Shown piece by piece: positions 1 through 8,085 of a stretch of DNA of 64,000 nucleotides. Below the pieces are notes generated by a model that was given only the letters and a program-made list of their open reading frames with translations, had not been told where the DNA came from and did no database searches. Source of the DNA: Sphingomonas faeni (GTDB lineage Bacteria; Pseudomonadota; Alphaproteobacteria; Sphingomonadales; Sphingomonadaceae). How positions within the stretch are numbered: the first letter of the stretch is position 1; every line of letters starts with the position of its first letter. Where the stretch lies: NCBI RefSeq assembly GCF_024273235.1, contig NZ_JANBVH010000002.1, positions 157,375 through 221,374 of the forward strand, given 5' to 3'. Made by a program: the position numbers and the translations under genes.

Positions 1-456
1 GAACTCGGTCGCGCCCGATGCCATGGCCTTGGTGAAATATTCGCGGAACCGATAGTCGTGGCCGAGGAAGCTGTCGGGCCGCGCGGCGTTCGACGCGGCG
101 ATCGTCATCCCCTGCGTGTCGAGCGCGTAGATCACGGGTGCGCCGGTACGCTCCGCCAGCATCGCCAGCTTTTCGTTGAGCGCCGGGTCGACTCGTCCGG
201 ATGCGAGCGCGGCGCGTACCGCGGGATATTCGCCGAGCATGACCGGGAGCAGGCGATAGGTCTGCAACTCGGCTTCGAGCAGGCGGAGGTTGCTCCGCGT
301 CTGCTGCACCGCGCGCATCCGGACGCTGGCGGTGACGTCCGCGACGGCGCGCGGACCATAGATCGAGGCGACTCCGGCGACGATCACGCCCAGCGCGGCG
401 AACGCCAGCAACACCGTCAGCGCGATGATGAACAGGGGGGATCGGAGCCGCGCCAT
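1..456 (-). CDS. dctB: C4-dicarboxylate sensor histidine kinase, N-terminal part (window edge)
   Basis: The 5' end of a gene running off the left edge; 152 residues are visible. The start is the ATG at 456. Residues about 5-28 form one hydrophobic segment (PLFIIALTVLLAFAALGV). An extracytoplasmic region follows, with VIYALDTQGMTIAASN and HDYRFREYF, a layout typical of DctB-type double-PAS periplasmic sensors. The kinase core lies outside the window. The divergent neighbour is dctA, which strongly supports a DctB role: sensing C4-dicarboxylates and phosphorylating DctD to switch on dctA. No kinase motif can be checked here, so the name rests on sensor features and context. Confidence 0.75.
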   Translation of the reverse strand, partial: MARLRSPLFIIALTVLLAFAALGVIVAGVASIYGPRAVADVTASVRMRAVQQTRSNLRLLEAELQTYRLLPVMLGEYPAVRAALASGRVDPALNEKLAMLAERTGAPVIYALDTQGMTIAASNAARPDSFLGHDYRFREYFTKAMASGATEF

Positions 457-457
457 T

Positions 458-518
458 TGTGCGGATTATCACACACGAACCGGGTCCGCCATCACCGAAA
501 CGCGGCATTTTTCGCACA
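458..518. promoter_or_regulatory. possible DctD upstream activator sites
   Basis: The dctB-dctA intergenic region holds the dyad TGTGCGGATTATCACACA at 458-475 and a related half-site TTTCGCACA at 510-518. They lie about 140-200 bases upstream of dctA. That distance suits enhancer binding by the response regulator DctD. The assignment is inferred from position and symmetry only. Confidence 0.35.
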
Positions 519-603
519 TCAGAAAACTCGGTATGCTCACAAACCACGCAAAACCAACGTTTTATGCCGAATGCGGCGTAGTCTTGTAGTCCCCGGTTCG
601 GCC

Positions 604-619
604 CGGCATTACCGTCGCC
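604..619 (+). promoter_or_regulatory. possible sigma-54 promoter of dctA
   Basis: CCGGCATTACCGTCGC has the GG-N10-GC spacing of a -24/-12 sigma-54 promoter (GG at 605-606, GC at 617-618), about 40 bases before the dctA start. Both boxes deviate from TGGCAC-N5-TTGC, so the call is tentative. It gains weight because dctA is a classical RpoN/DctD target. Confidence 0.35.
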
Positions 620-659
620 ATAAACGTCCCCAGGCAGTGGACGAGGTTTTCAGGAGGCG

Positions 660-2018
660 ATGTTGACCCTACCATCCCAGACATATGGTGTTGCGGAAAC
701 GCCCGCGCGCAAGCGCTGGAGCGGCCAGCTATATATCCAGGTGCTGATCGCGATCGCGCTTGGCGCGGCGCTCGGACATTTCTATCCGACCTATGGCGCG
801 GCGCTGAAGCCGCTCGGCGATGCGTTCATCAAGCTGGTGAAGATGATCATCGCGCCGGTGATCTTCCTGACGCTCGTCACCGGCATCGCCGGGATGAAGG
901 AACTGGGTTCGGTCGGCCGCGTCGCGGGCAAGGCGTTCGCCTACTTCCTGTTCTTCTCGACGCTGGCGCTGATCGTCGGGCTTATCGTCGCCAACGTCGT
1001 CCAGCCGGGCGCGGGGATGAACATCGACGCCGCCACGCTCGATACCAAGGGCATCGCCGACTATACCGTGAAGGCGCACGAGACGACGATCACCGGGTTC
1101 CTGATGAGCATCATCCCGGACACGATGGTCAGCGCGTTCACCGATGGTAACATCCTCCAGATCCTGCTGATCGCGATCCTGTTCGGCATCTCGCTGAGCC
1201 TGGTCGGCGAGCCTGCCAAGCCGGTGCTGAACTTCCTCGAGCGCCTCAGCCTGATCGTCTTCAAGCTGGTCGGCATTCTGATGCGCGCAGCCCCGCTCGG
1301 TGCGTTCGGTGCGATCGCCTTTACGATCGGTAAGTACGGGATCGGCAGCCTCGCCAATCTCGGCGCGCTGGTCGCGACCTTCTACCTGACCGCGATCCTG
1401 TTCGTGGTGGTCATCCTCGGCACCGTCGCGCGGCTGACGGGTTTCTCGATCTTCAAGCTGATCAAGTACCTGAAGGCCGAACTGCTGCTGGTGCTCGGCA
1501 CGTCGTCGTCGGAAGCGGCCTTGCCGAACCTGATCCAGAAGATGGAGGCGGCAGGCTGCGAGAAGTCCGTCGTCGGGCTGGTCGTGCCGACCGGCTATTC
1601 GTTCAACCTCGACGGCACCAACATCTACATGACGCTGGCGGCGCTGTTCATCGCGCAGGCGACCAACACGCATTTGACACTCGGCCAGGAGCTGTTGCTG
1701 CTGGTCGTGGCGATGGTCTCTTCGAAGGGTGCGGCGGGCGTTACCGGCGCGGGCTTCATCACGCTGGCGGCCACGCTGTCGATCGTGCCGACCGTGCCGA
1801 TCGCCGGCATGGCGCTGATCCTCGGCGTCGATCGCTTCATGAGCGAGTGCCGCAGCCTGACCAACTTCATCGGCAACGCGGTCGCGACGATCGTCGTGGC
1901 CCGCTGGGAAGGTGCACTCGACCGCGACAAGCTTGATGCCGCCTTGTCGGGCAAGCTGCCCGAGCTGGCGCCGGCCCAGGCGTCCGCCACTACGACGGCT
2001 GCCCCCGCAATCGTCTAA
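660..2018 (+). CDS. dctA: C4-dicarboxylate:cation symporter DctA
   Basis: A 452-residue secondary transporter of the DAACS family, which imports succinate, fumarate and malate with protons or sodium across the inner membrane. Length and sequence match DctA throughout. Visible marks are the serine-rich [10 protein letters not shown] around residue 282, the substrate/cation region [14 protein letters not shown] around 311-324, and about eight hydrophobic segments. The start is fixed by the CAGGAGG ribosome-binding site directly before the ATG. Divergent dctB and the porin downstream suggest one dicarboxylate-uptake locus, with expression probably DctB/DctD-controlled. Confidence 0.95.
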   Translation: MLTLPSQTYGVAETPARKRWSGQLYIQVLIAIALGAALGHFYPTYGAALKPLGDAFIKLVKMIIAPVIFLTLVTGIAGMKELGSVGRVAGKAFAYFLFFSTLALIVGLIVANVVQPGAGMNIDAATLDTKGIADYTVKAHETTITGFLMSIIPDTMVSAFTDGNILQILLIAILFGISLSLVGEPAKPVLNFLERLSLIVFKLVGILMRAAPLGAFGAIAFTIGKYGIGSLANLGALVATFYLTAILFVVVILGTVARLTGFSIFKLIKYLKAELLLVLGTSSSEAALPNLIQKMEAAGCEKSVVGLVVPTGYSFNLDGTNIYMTLAALFIAQATNTHLTLGQELLLLVVAMVSSKGAAGVTGAGFITLAATLSIVPTVPIAGMALILGVDRFMSECRSLTNFIGNAVATIVVARWEGALDRDKLDAALSGKLPELAPAQASATTTAAPAIV

Positions 2019-2076
2019 AATGAGGGTGGCAGTCGCGCGGCAGCGGGCAGCCACCCCAGCAGTTCGAGGTGCTTTT

Positions 2077-3699
2077 ATGATCCGTCCGTCCATCGGTGGA
2101 GCGCTGTGCGCGCTCGCCTCCTCCTTGCTCGCGTCCACCGCTATCGCCCAGACGGCGGGAGTTCAGACCGCCCCGGCAACCGATCCCGTGGCGGCTGAGC
2201 CGGCGGCCGATCCCGCCCCTCTCTCGGGTGGCGTCTCCGCAGGCGCGCCCGCAACGGCCCCGCGCCAGCTGCGGGCGCGGCGCAATCCCGTTTCGAAGGA
2301 CCAGTCGGCCAGCGCTGCGTCGTCGCCGATCGCCGAGAGCTATCCCAATGCCGCGATCGGCGACGGGACGACCGCGGGCGGCTATAACCAGTCGCGCTGG
2401 GCGGAGGACTGGTCGAAGCTGCGCGATCCGGCCAAGCGCAAGGACATCGTCGACCGGCTGAAGTTCATCCCGATCGCCGCGGATGGCGAGGTGTATCTCA
2501 CGCTGTCGGGCGAGGCGCGGTTGCGCGTCAACCAGACCACCAACCCCAATCTGCGCGATGCCGAAGCGCAGCGGCAGGATATCCTGCGCCTGTTCGGCGG
2601 TGCCGATCTGCATGTCGGCGAGCATTTCCGGTTCTACGGGGAATTGGCGCACGGCACGTTGGAGGGGCAGAATCTCGGCACCGCATTGCCCAATCTGCGC
2701 AACAAGCTGGCGGTGCAGCAGGCGTTCGTCGACGTGACCGGGACGGTCGCCGATGTCGATCTGGGCGTGCGTTATGGTCGCCAGACCTTCGCCGACGGGC
2801 CGAACCTGCTGGTCGTGCCGCGCGACAACAACACGCTGTATTTCGGGTTCAACGGCTTCCGCGCCTGGGCGCGAACGGCCGGAGTCCGCGCCGACGTGTT
2901 CGATTTCAAGCCGACCGCGTATGGCAATGGCGGAACACAGGACGACAATGCCGAGAGCGATCGGCGGTTCACGGGTATCTCGACCGGGGTCGTCGTGCCC
3001 GAATCGCTGTTCGGCGGATCGAAGCTGTACGTCGACCCCTTCCTCTGGCGGCTGCGCGATCGCTCGGCGACGTGGGGCACCGACACCGCGCGCGAGGTGC
3101 GCAACTTCTATGGCCTGCACATCTGGGGCGATGCGGGGCCGGTCAACCTCGACTGGACGATCAACTATCAGGGCGGCAGCTACGACAACCGCTCGATCAA
3201 GGCGTGGCTATTGCTGGCGGGGCAGACCTATCGGCTCGGCAAGGGCAAGAATGCGCCGCGCGTCGGCTTCCATGCGGATTACGCCAGCGGTGGTGGTGCG
3301 TATGGCACCGGCACGCTGCGCAACTCGCTCGCGCCGTTCGGCAACAATATCTATTACAGCTATCAGCTGTTCGCGACGCCGACCAATCTGATCGCGGTCG
3401 CGCCGAACTTCAGCTTCACCACGCTCGGCAAGCTGCGGCTGACCGCGGAATACCAGCTGTCGTGGCGCGATACGACGAGCGATGCTGTGTACCGTGCCAA
3501 CGGCTCCGCGTTCGCCGGCACGCAGAATTTCGGGGGCAAGAAGATCGCCGATACGATCCGGTTCCAGGCGGTGTATCCGATCAGCTCGCGGCTGTCGTTC
3601 ACCGGGCGGTACGAGCATCTGATCGCGGGGCCGGCGCTGACCAATGCCGGGTATAAGAACTCCGACTTCCTGGCCGGGTGGATCAGCTACCGGTTCTGA
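2077..3699 (+). CDS. alginate-export-family outer-membrane porin
   Basis: A 540-residue outer-membrane beta-barrel protein. The first ~27 residues are a signal peptide ending STAIAQ. A low-complexity Pro/Ala linker follows, and then a barrel resembling alginate-export proteins (WAEDWSKLRDPAKRKD; GVRYGRQTFADGP; ends WISYRF with the C-terminal aromatic typical of porins). I chose ATG 2077 because the signal peptide begins there, although the frame is open further upstream. It follows dctA by 58 bases, so it may be co-transcribed and admit dicarboxylates or sugars. The substrate is inferred only. Confidence 0.8.
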   Translation: MIRPSIGGALCALASSLLASTAIAQTAGVQTAPATDPVAAEPAADPAPLSGGVSAGAPATAPRQLRARRNPVSKDQSASAASSPIAESYPNAAIGDGTTAGGYNQSRWAEDWSKLRDPAKRKDIVDRLKFIPIAADGEVYLTLSGEARLRVNQTTNPNLRDAEAQRQDILRLFGGADLHVGEHFRFYGELAHGTLEGQNLGTALPNLRNKLAVQQAFVDVTGTVADVDLGVRYGRQTFADGPNLLVVPRDNNTLYFGFNGFRAWARTAGVRADVFDFKPTAYGNGGTQDDNAESDRRFTGISTGVVVPESLFGGSKLYVDPFLWRLRDRSATWGTDTAREVRNFYGLHIWGDAGPVNLDWTINYQGGSYDNRSIKAWLLLAGQTYRLGKGKNAPRVGFHADYASGGGAYGTGTLRNSLAPFGNNIYYSYQLFATPTNLIAVAPNFSFTTLGKLRLTAEYQLSWRDTTSDAVYRANGSAFAGTQNFGGKKIADTIRFQAVYPISSRLSFTGRYEHLIAGPALTNAGYKNSDFLAGWISYRF

Positions 3700-3740
3700 T
3701 GTGCTCCCCTTCCTGAAGGCGAGGGCTGTCTGACATTTTC

Positions 3741-3850
3741 TCCCCTCCCTGGAAGGGAGGGGCTGGGGGTGGGTAGGCTTCCGCATAATCGAACGCGAGT
3801 GGCTCAAACTGGCCGACCCACCCCCGACCCCTCCCTTTCAGGTAGGGGGG
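3741..3850. repeat. intergenic inverted repeat, family A
   Basis: Two G/C-rich arms, each itself a hairpin (CCCTCCCTGGAAGGGAGGG on the left; the matching C-rich arm on the right), flank a ~45-base spacer. The same element recurs at 6339-6440 and 57735-57846. The rest of 3700-3980 holds nothing else I can identify. Confidence 0.85.
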
Positions 3851-3980
3851 AAGAAGTTGGATACCGGCTGGATTAACCCGCGTCGCTCCGAATAGCGTTT
3901 TCTCTGCTTTCGACCATACCGGTCCTTCAATTCCTCGATCGACTGTGGCACATGGGCTCCATCATCAGGAGCACATGGCC

Positions 3981-5177
3981 ATGGATCTCAGCTTCACGCC
4001 CGAAGAAGAATCGTTCCGCGACGAAGTCCGCGTGTTCTTCCGCGACAAACTCCCCGCGCGTCTCTCGACGCTGGTCCGCGAAGGCAAGCGCCTCCGCAAA
4101 TCGGACATGGAGGAATGGCACGCGATCCTGAACGAGCGCGGCTGGCTGGCGAACCATTGGCCCGAGGAATGGGGCGGGCCGGGCTGGAGCGTGATCCAGC
4201 GTTTCATCTTCGACAATGAATCCGCGCTCGCGCACGCCCCCCGCGTGGTGCCGTTCGGCGTCAACATGCTTGGCCCGGTGCTGATCAAATACGGCTCCGA
4301 GGAGCAGAAGAAGCATTGGTTGCCGCGCATTCTCGATGGCTCCGACTGGTGGTGCCAGGGGTATTCTGAGCCGGGTGCGGGGTCCGATCTTGCGGGCCTC
4401 AAGACGACGGCCGTGCGGAAGGGCGACGTCTATGTCGTCAACGGCCAGAAGACCTGGACGACGCTCGGCCAGCATGCCGACATGATCTTCTGCCTCGTGC
4501 GTACCGACCCGGCGGCGAAGAAGCAGGAGGGGATCTCGTTCCTGCTGATCGACATGAAGTCGCCCGGCATCGAAGTCCGCCCGATCACGCTGATCGACGG
4601 CGAGCAGGAGGTGAACGAGGTGTTCTTCACCGATGTCGAGGTGCCGGTGGCGAACCTCGTCGGCGAGGAAAATCTCGGCTGGACCTACGCCAAGTATCTG
4701 CTGACCTATGAGCGCACCAACATCGCCGGCGTCGGCTTCTCGATCGCCTCGTTCGAGCGGCTGAAGGAAGTCGCGCAGATGCAGAAGAAGGGCGGGCGAG
4801 CCTTGGCGGACGATCCGTTGTTCGCCGCGAGGATGGCGCGGGTGGAGATCGATCTCGCGAACATGCAGACGACCAACCTGCGCGTGCTGGCGGCGGTCGC
4901 CGGTGGCGGTGCGCCGGGGGCGGAGAGTTCGATGCTCAAGATCAAGGGCACCGAGATTCGCCAGGAGATCACCTCGCTGACTCGCCGCGCCTATGGATCG
5001 TATGCGGCGCCCTACATACCCGAGGCTCTGGAGGCCGGATGGAACGGCGAGGATGTCGGCCCGGAGGATGCGGCGATGGCGGCGCCGAGCTATTTCAACA
5101 ACCGAAAGCTGTCGATCTTCGGCGGGTCGAACGAGATCCAGAAGAACATCATCTCCAAAGCCATCCTGGGTCTCTGA
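3981..5177 (+). CDS. acyl-CoA dehydrogenase, larger partner of a pair
   Basis: A 398-residue FAD-dependent acyl-CoA dehydrogenase that would introduce the alpha-beta double bond into an acyl-CoA. It carries the FAD/substrate motif YSEPGAGSDLAG near residue 127 and the C-terminal GGSNEIQKNI. The usual catalytic Glu motif (xEGTxxxQ) reads IFGGSNEIQ, so that glutamate is missing at its usual place. ATG 3981 lies 9 bases after an AGGAG site; ATG 3975 is possible. The next gene, 4 bases on, is a second family member. Two adjacent divergent partners resemble the heteromeric PimC/PimD or FadE-pair type. The substrate is unknown. Confidence 0.88.
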   Translation: MDLSFTPEEESFRDEVRVFFRDKLPARLSTLVREGKRLRKSDMEEWHAILNERGWLANHWPEEWGGPGWSVIQRFIFDNESALAHAPRVVPFGVNMLGPVLIKYGSEEQKKHWLPRILDGSDWWCQGYSEPGAGSDLAGLKTTAVRKGDVYVVNGQKTWTTLGQHADMIFCLVRTDPAAKKQEGISFLLIDMKSPGIEVRPITLIDGEQEVNEVFFTDVEVPVANLVGEENLGWTYAKYLLTYERTNIAGVGFSIASFERLKEVAQMQKKGGRALADDPLFAARMARVEIDLANMQTTNLRVLAAVAGGGAPGAESSMLKIKGTEIRQEITSLTRRAYGSYAAPYIPEALEAGWNGEDVGPEDAAMAAPSYFNNRKLSIFGGSNEIQKNIISKAILGL

Positions 5178-5181
5178 TCAC

Positions 5182-6264
5182 ATGAACTTCGAACACACCG
5201 ACGACCGCCGCATGCTCGCCGACACCCTCGTCCGCGCGCTGCGTGACGGCTATGCGATCGATACGCGCAATGCGGGCGCTTACAGCGAGGCGGGGTACGA
5301 CCCGGCGGTCTGGCAGCAGTTGAACGAACTCGGGATCGTCTCGGCCTTGTTCGACGAGGCGGCGGGCGGTTTCGGCGGCAGCGGGTTCGACATCATGGTG
5401 GTGTTCGAGGCACTCGGCCGCGCACTGGTGGTCGAGCCGTTTCTGGGCGCGCTGATGGCCGGGCGGGCGTTGGCGAAGGCCGGCGGACAGGACGATATGC
5501 TGGCCGGGATCGTGTCCGGCGAGACGATCGCGGCATTCGCGCAGGAGGATGGCGCGACGCCGGTGACCGCGACGAAGAGCGGCGATGGCTGGACGCTGAG
5601 CGGGACGAAGGCGGTCGTGCCGCAGGCGGGTGCGGCGTCGGTGTTCGTCGTGGTGGTCGAGCAGGACGGCGATCCGCTGGTACTGGTCGTGCCCGCGGAC
5701 ACGGCGGGCGTGTCGGTGCGGAGCTACAACATCGTCGAGGGCGGTGCAGCCGGCGACGTGACGTTCGACGACGCGACGCTGGGTGCGGAAGCGCGACTGG
5801 GTGGTGACGGGCAGGGTCAGGCGATCGTCGACGCGGCGGTCGGTGCGGGGCTGCTCGCGCTGTCGGCCGAGGCGGTCGGGGCGATGGAGTTCGTCAAGGA
5901 GGCGACGCTCGGCTACCTTCGCGACCGGAAGCAGTTCGGCGTGCCGATCGGCAAGTTCCAGGCGCTCCAGCACCGCATGGCGACGGTTCTGCTGGAGATC
6001 GAGCAGGCGCAGTCGGCGGTGATCAACGCGGCGTCGGCGTTCGACGGCGACGATGCGAAGGCGCGCGCGCGGGCGCTGGCGGCGGCGAAATATACGATCG
6101 GGCGGACGGGGGCTCTCGTGGCGGAGGAGTCGATCCAGCTGCACGGCGGGATCGGGATGACGTGGGAATATGCGGTGTCGCACTATGCCAAGCGGTTGGT
6201 GATGATCGACCACCAGCTCGGCGACGAGGATTATCACCTGCAACGGTATATCGCGCTGGGTTGA
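5182..6264 (+). CDS. acyl-CoA dehydrogenase, smaller partner of a pair
   Basis: A 360-residue acyl-CoA dehydrogenase-family protein, four bases downstream of its partner. It has the helical C-terminal-domain signature RDRKQFGVPIGKFQALQH (about residues 247-264) and QLHGGIGMTWEY (about 320-331), and ends without the usual xEGT catalytic loop. The pairing and tight spacing suggest an alpha2beta2 enzyme acting on bulky or dicarboxylic acyl-CoAs, as known for PimC/PimD-like and steroid-type FadE pairs. That is inference from arrangement; it could instead be two independent enzymes. Confidence 0.87.
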   Translation: MNFEHTDDRRMLADTLVRALRDGYAIDTRNAGAYSEAGYDPAVWQQLNELGIVSALFDEAAGGFGGSGFDIMVVFEALGRALVVEPFLGALMAGRALAKAGGQDDMLAGIVSGETIAAFAQEDGATPVTATKSGDGWTLSGTKAVVPQAGAASVFVVVVEQDGDPLVLVVPADTAGVSVRSYNIVEGGAAGDVTFDDATLGAEARLGGDGQGQAIVDAAVGAGLLALSAEAVGAMEFVKEATLGYLRDRKQFGVPIGKFQALQHRMATVLLEIEQAQSAVINAASAFDGDDAKARARALAAAKYTIGRTGALVAEESIQLHGGIGMTWEYAVSHYAKRLVMIDHQLGDEDYHLQRYIALG

Positions 6265-6338
6265 GGCAGGTTGGCTGGCGAAGTTCAAGCCGAACCACAC
6301 GGTAATTGCGGCTAAGTTTAGCCCAGACCACAACGCGT

Positions 6339-6440
6339 TCCCCTCCCTGGAAGGGAGGGGCTAGGGGTGGGCTGCTTGGGATACTCAGCGCCAGCCAACC
6401 GGCCGACCCACCCCCAACCCCTCCCTTCCAGGGAAGGGAG
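6339..6440. repeat. intergenic inverted repeat, family A
   Basis: The second copy of the element seen at 3741-3850. The arms are conserved and the spacer differs. It follows the acyl-CoA dehydrogenase pair, and no T-tract follows the hairpins. Confidence 0.85.
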
Positions 6441-6513
6441 CAGGTTGGTACTTGGTCTCGGTCGGCATGCTTTTTACTGGGCCACTATGAGCCTTCTGCC
6501 GGGACGATTTGAG

Positions 6514-6603
6514 CTGGCCCCGTCTCGGCTGGCCCCGTCTCGGCTGGCCCCGTCTCGGCTGGCCCCGTCTCGGCTGGCCCCGTCTCGGCTGGCCCCGTCT
6601 CGG
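6514..6603. repeat. six perfect 15-bp tandem repeats
   Basis: Six identical copies of CTGGCCCCGTCTCGG in tandem, followed by a degraded CCGCCCC. It sits in the 375-base gap 6265-6639 and is not inside a convincing gene. The reverse-strand frame through it would read (RRGQP)n but has no codon or ribosome-site support. Perfect identity suggests recent expansion by slippage. Confidence 0.95.
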
Positions 6604-6639
6604 CCGCCCCACCCCCACAGCTTAAGGGAGGGGAATGCG

Positions 6640-7008
6640 TCAGGCCCGGGGTTCGGTTTCGGTCAGATCACGTTCCGCGAAATCCCGCTCGATCGTCGTG
6701 CGCGACCGGATCATCGGGCGCAATCGTACCCCAAGACAGATCACCGTCGGCCAGAGCAGCGTGTTGACGATATCCAGCGAGGTATCCTCCCAGCGCCACG
6801 AGCCGAAGTTCAGGCGGTCCATGATCTCGTTGAAGGCCTCGCCGGCGGCGACGACGTACCAGGGGATGAACGTGCCGAACGAGCGGCGCGTGATCAGGCG
6901 CGCGATCATCAGCAGCGCCATGCCGGCATGAATGTGAAGAATGATGTCGGGCAGGCCGGTGCCGTCGCCGATCGCGTCGATCATCTGGTGGTAGAGTTTG
7001 GGGATCAA
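6640..7008 (-). CDS. small conserved-looking membrane protein
   Basis: A 122-residue protein of unknown function. Hydrophobic stretches IILHIHAGMALLMIARLI, TFIPWYVVAAGEAF and LLWPTVICLGVRL suggest three membrane passes. A motif EIMDRLNFGSWRWEDTSLD lies between them, and a charged tail follows. I chose the TTG at 7008 because a GGAG site lies 7 bases before it; ATG 6984 is the alternative, and the frame is open to 7077. It lies 52 bases after the LysR gene on the same strand and may be co-transcribed. Confidence 0.65.
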   Translation of the reverse strand: MIPKLYHQMIDAIGDGTGLPDIILHIHAGMALLMIARLITRRSFGTFIPWYVVAAGEAFNEIMDRLNFGSWRWEDTSLDIVNTLLWPTVICLGVRLRPMIRSRTTIERDFAERDLTETEPRA

Positions 7009-7060
7009 CGCGCTGCTCCGGATCGGCGATGCTGCCGTGCAACATCGATCTATACGGCGC

Positions 7061-7978
7061 TCATTCGAGAGCGGCAATCGCAGGCGGCGTGGCGCCGAGC
7101 ATCAATGGTTTCAACTCGCCGATCGTCGCGTCCAGCCAGGCGATGAACCGGTCGATCCGCGCGATCCGGCGGACGTCGCGGTGGACGACGAGCCAGAAAG
7201 AGCGCTGGATATCCACCGCTTCGGGCAACATGCGCACCAGCCCCGGCACCCGGTCGCCGATGAAGCAGGGCAGGATTCCGCAGCCGGCCCCTGCGGCGAT
7301 CAGTTCGGCCTGCGCGACGATGCTCGAACTGCGGATCGAGGCATCGAGCCGGCCGTCGATCTCCGCCAGATAGCGGAGTTCGGGGGCGTAGATCATGTCG
7401 GGGACGTAGCCGATGAGGCGGTGGCGCATCAGGTCCGCGGTGGTCGCGATCGGCCCGGTCCGCGCGAGGTGATCGGGATGCGCGTAGAGGCCAAGGTGAT
7501 AGTCGGTGAGCTTGCGCGCGACCAGCGGGCCGCTCTTCGGGCGGGCGAGCATGACGGCGATATCCGCTTCGCGCCGCGATGGGTTGAGGAAGCCAGTTGA
7601 CGCGATCAGGTCGACCGCGATGCGCGGATGCTGGTTGGTGAACGACGCGAGGCGCGGCGCGAGGATGCGGCTGCCGAATCCTTCGGACACGCTCAACCGG
7701 ATCGGGCCTGCGAGCACGCCTGCGTCGTTGCCGACCACTTCCTGGATTCCAAGCGCGGATGCCTCCATCGTCTCGGCGTGTTCCAACAGCGCCGCGCCGC
7801 GTTCGGTCAACGCGTAGCCCGCTACGGTCTGCTCGAACAATGTAGTCTGGAGTCGCCGCTCGAGGCGTTGCAGCCGCCGCGAGACCGTGGTCGCGTCCTG
7901 CCCGAGTAGTTTCGCGGCCGGGCCGAGCCGATGCGTGCGTGCCAGAGCGAGGAAATACCGAACGTCATCCCAGTCCAT
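7061..7978 (-). CDS. LysR-family transcriptional regulator
   Basis: 305 residues. An N-terminal winged helix-turn-helix (MDWDDVRYFLALARTHRLGPAAKLLGQ, then TTVSRRLQRLERRL) is followed by a LysR effector domain (about residues 88-290, SVSEGFGSRILAPRL). ATG 7978 starts the HTH; the upstream extension lacks support. It is divergent from mmsA with a ~107-base shared control region. This makes it the likely regulator of the valine-degradation operon, probably responding to an acyl-CoA or semialdehyde intermediate (inferred). Confidence 0.88.
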   Translation of the reverse strand: MDWDDVRYFLALARTHRLGPAAKLLGQDATTVSRRLQRLERRLQTTLFEQTVAGYALTERGAALLEHAETMEASALGIQEVVGNDAGVLAGPIRLSVSEGFGSRILAPRLASFTNQHPRIAVDLIASTGFLNPSRREADIAVMLARPKSGPLVARKLTDYHLGLYAHPDHLARTGPIATTADLMRHRLIGYVPDMIYAPELRYLAEIDGRLDASIRSSSIVAQAELIAAGAGCGILPCFIGDRVPGLVRMLPEAVDIQRSFWLVVHRDVRRIARIDRFIAWLDATIGELKPLMLGATPPAIAALE

Positions 7979-7995
7979 GAACGCTTCGTCCCATG

Positions 7996-8021
7996 CTGCA
8001 TATCTGCAGAGCGAATCTGCA
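7996..8021. promoter_or_regulatory. CTGCA-repeat operator between LysR gene and mmsA
   Basis: Three copies of CTGCA at 7996-8000, 8004-8008 and 8017-8021 lie in the divergent intergenic region. The first two make an imperfect dyad. LysR proteins typically bind such repeated or dyadic sites between divergent genes, so this is the best operator candidate. Confidence 0.4.
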
Positions 8022-8085
8022 AACAGCCCCACTTGGCTGCGAAACGCTTATGGCGGACGATGCTTGCAACTAGAAGAGGATGCCC

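Noticed and set aside
6514..6603. Tandem repeats as a CRISPR array
   Set aside because: Units are contiguous with no spacers, and there are no cas genes.
6385..6618. Reverse-strand protein with repeated RRGQP
   Set aside because: Produced by the 15-base tandem repeat; lacks a ribosome site and extends into a family-A palindrome.
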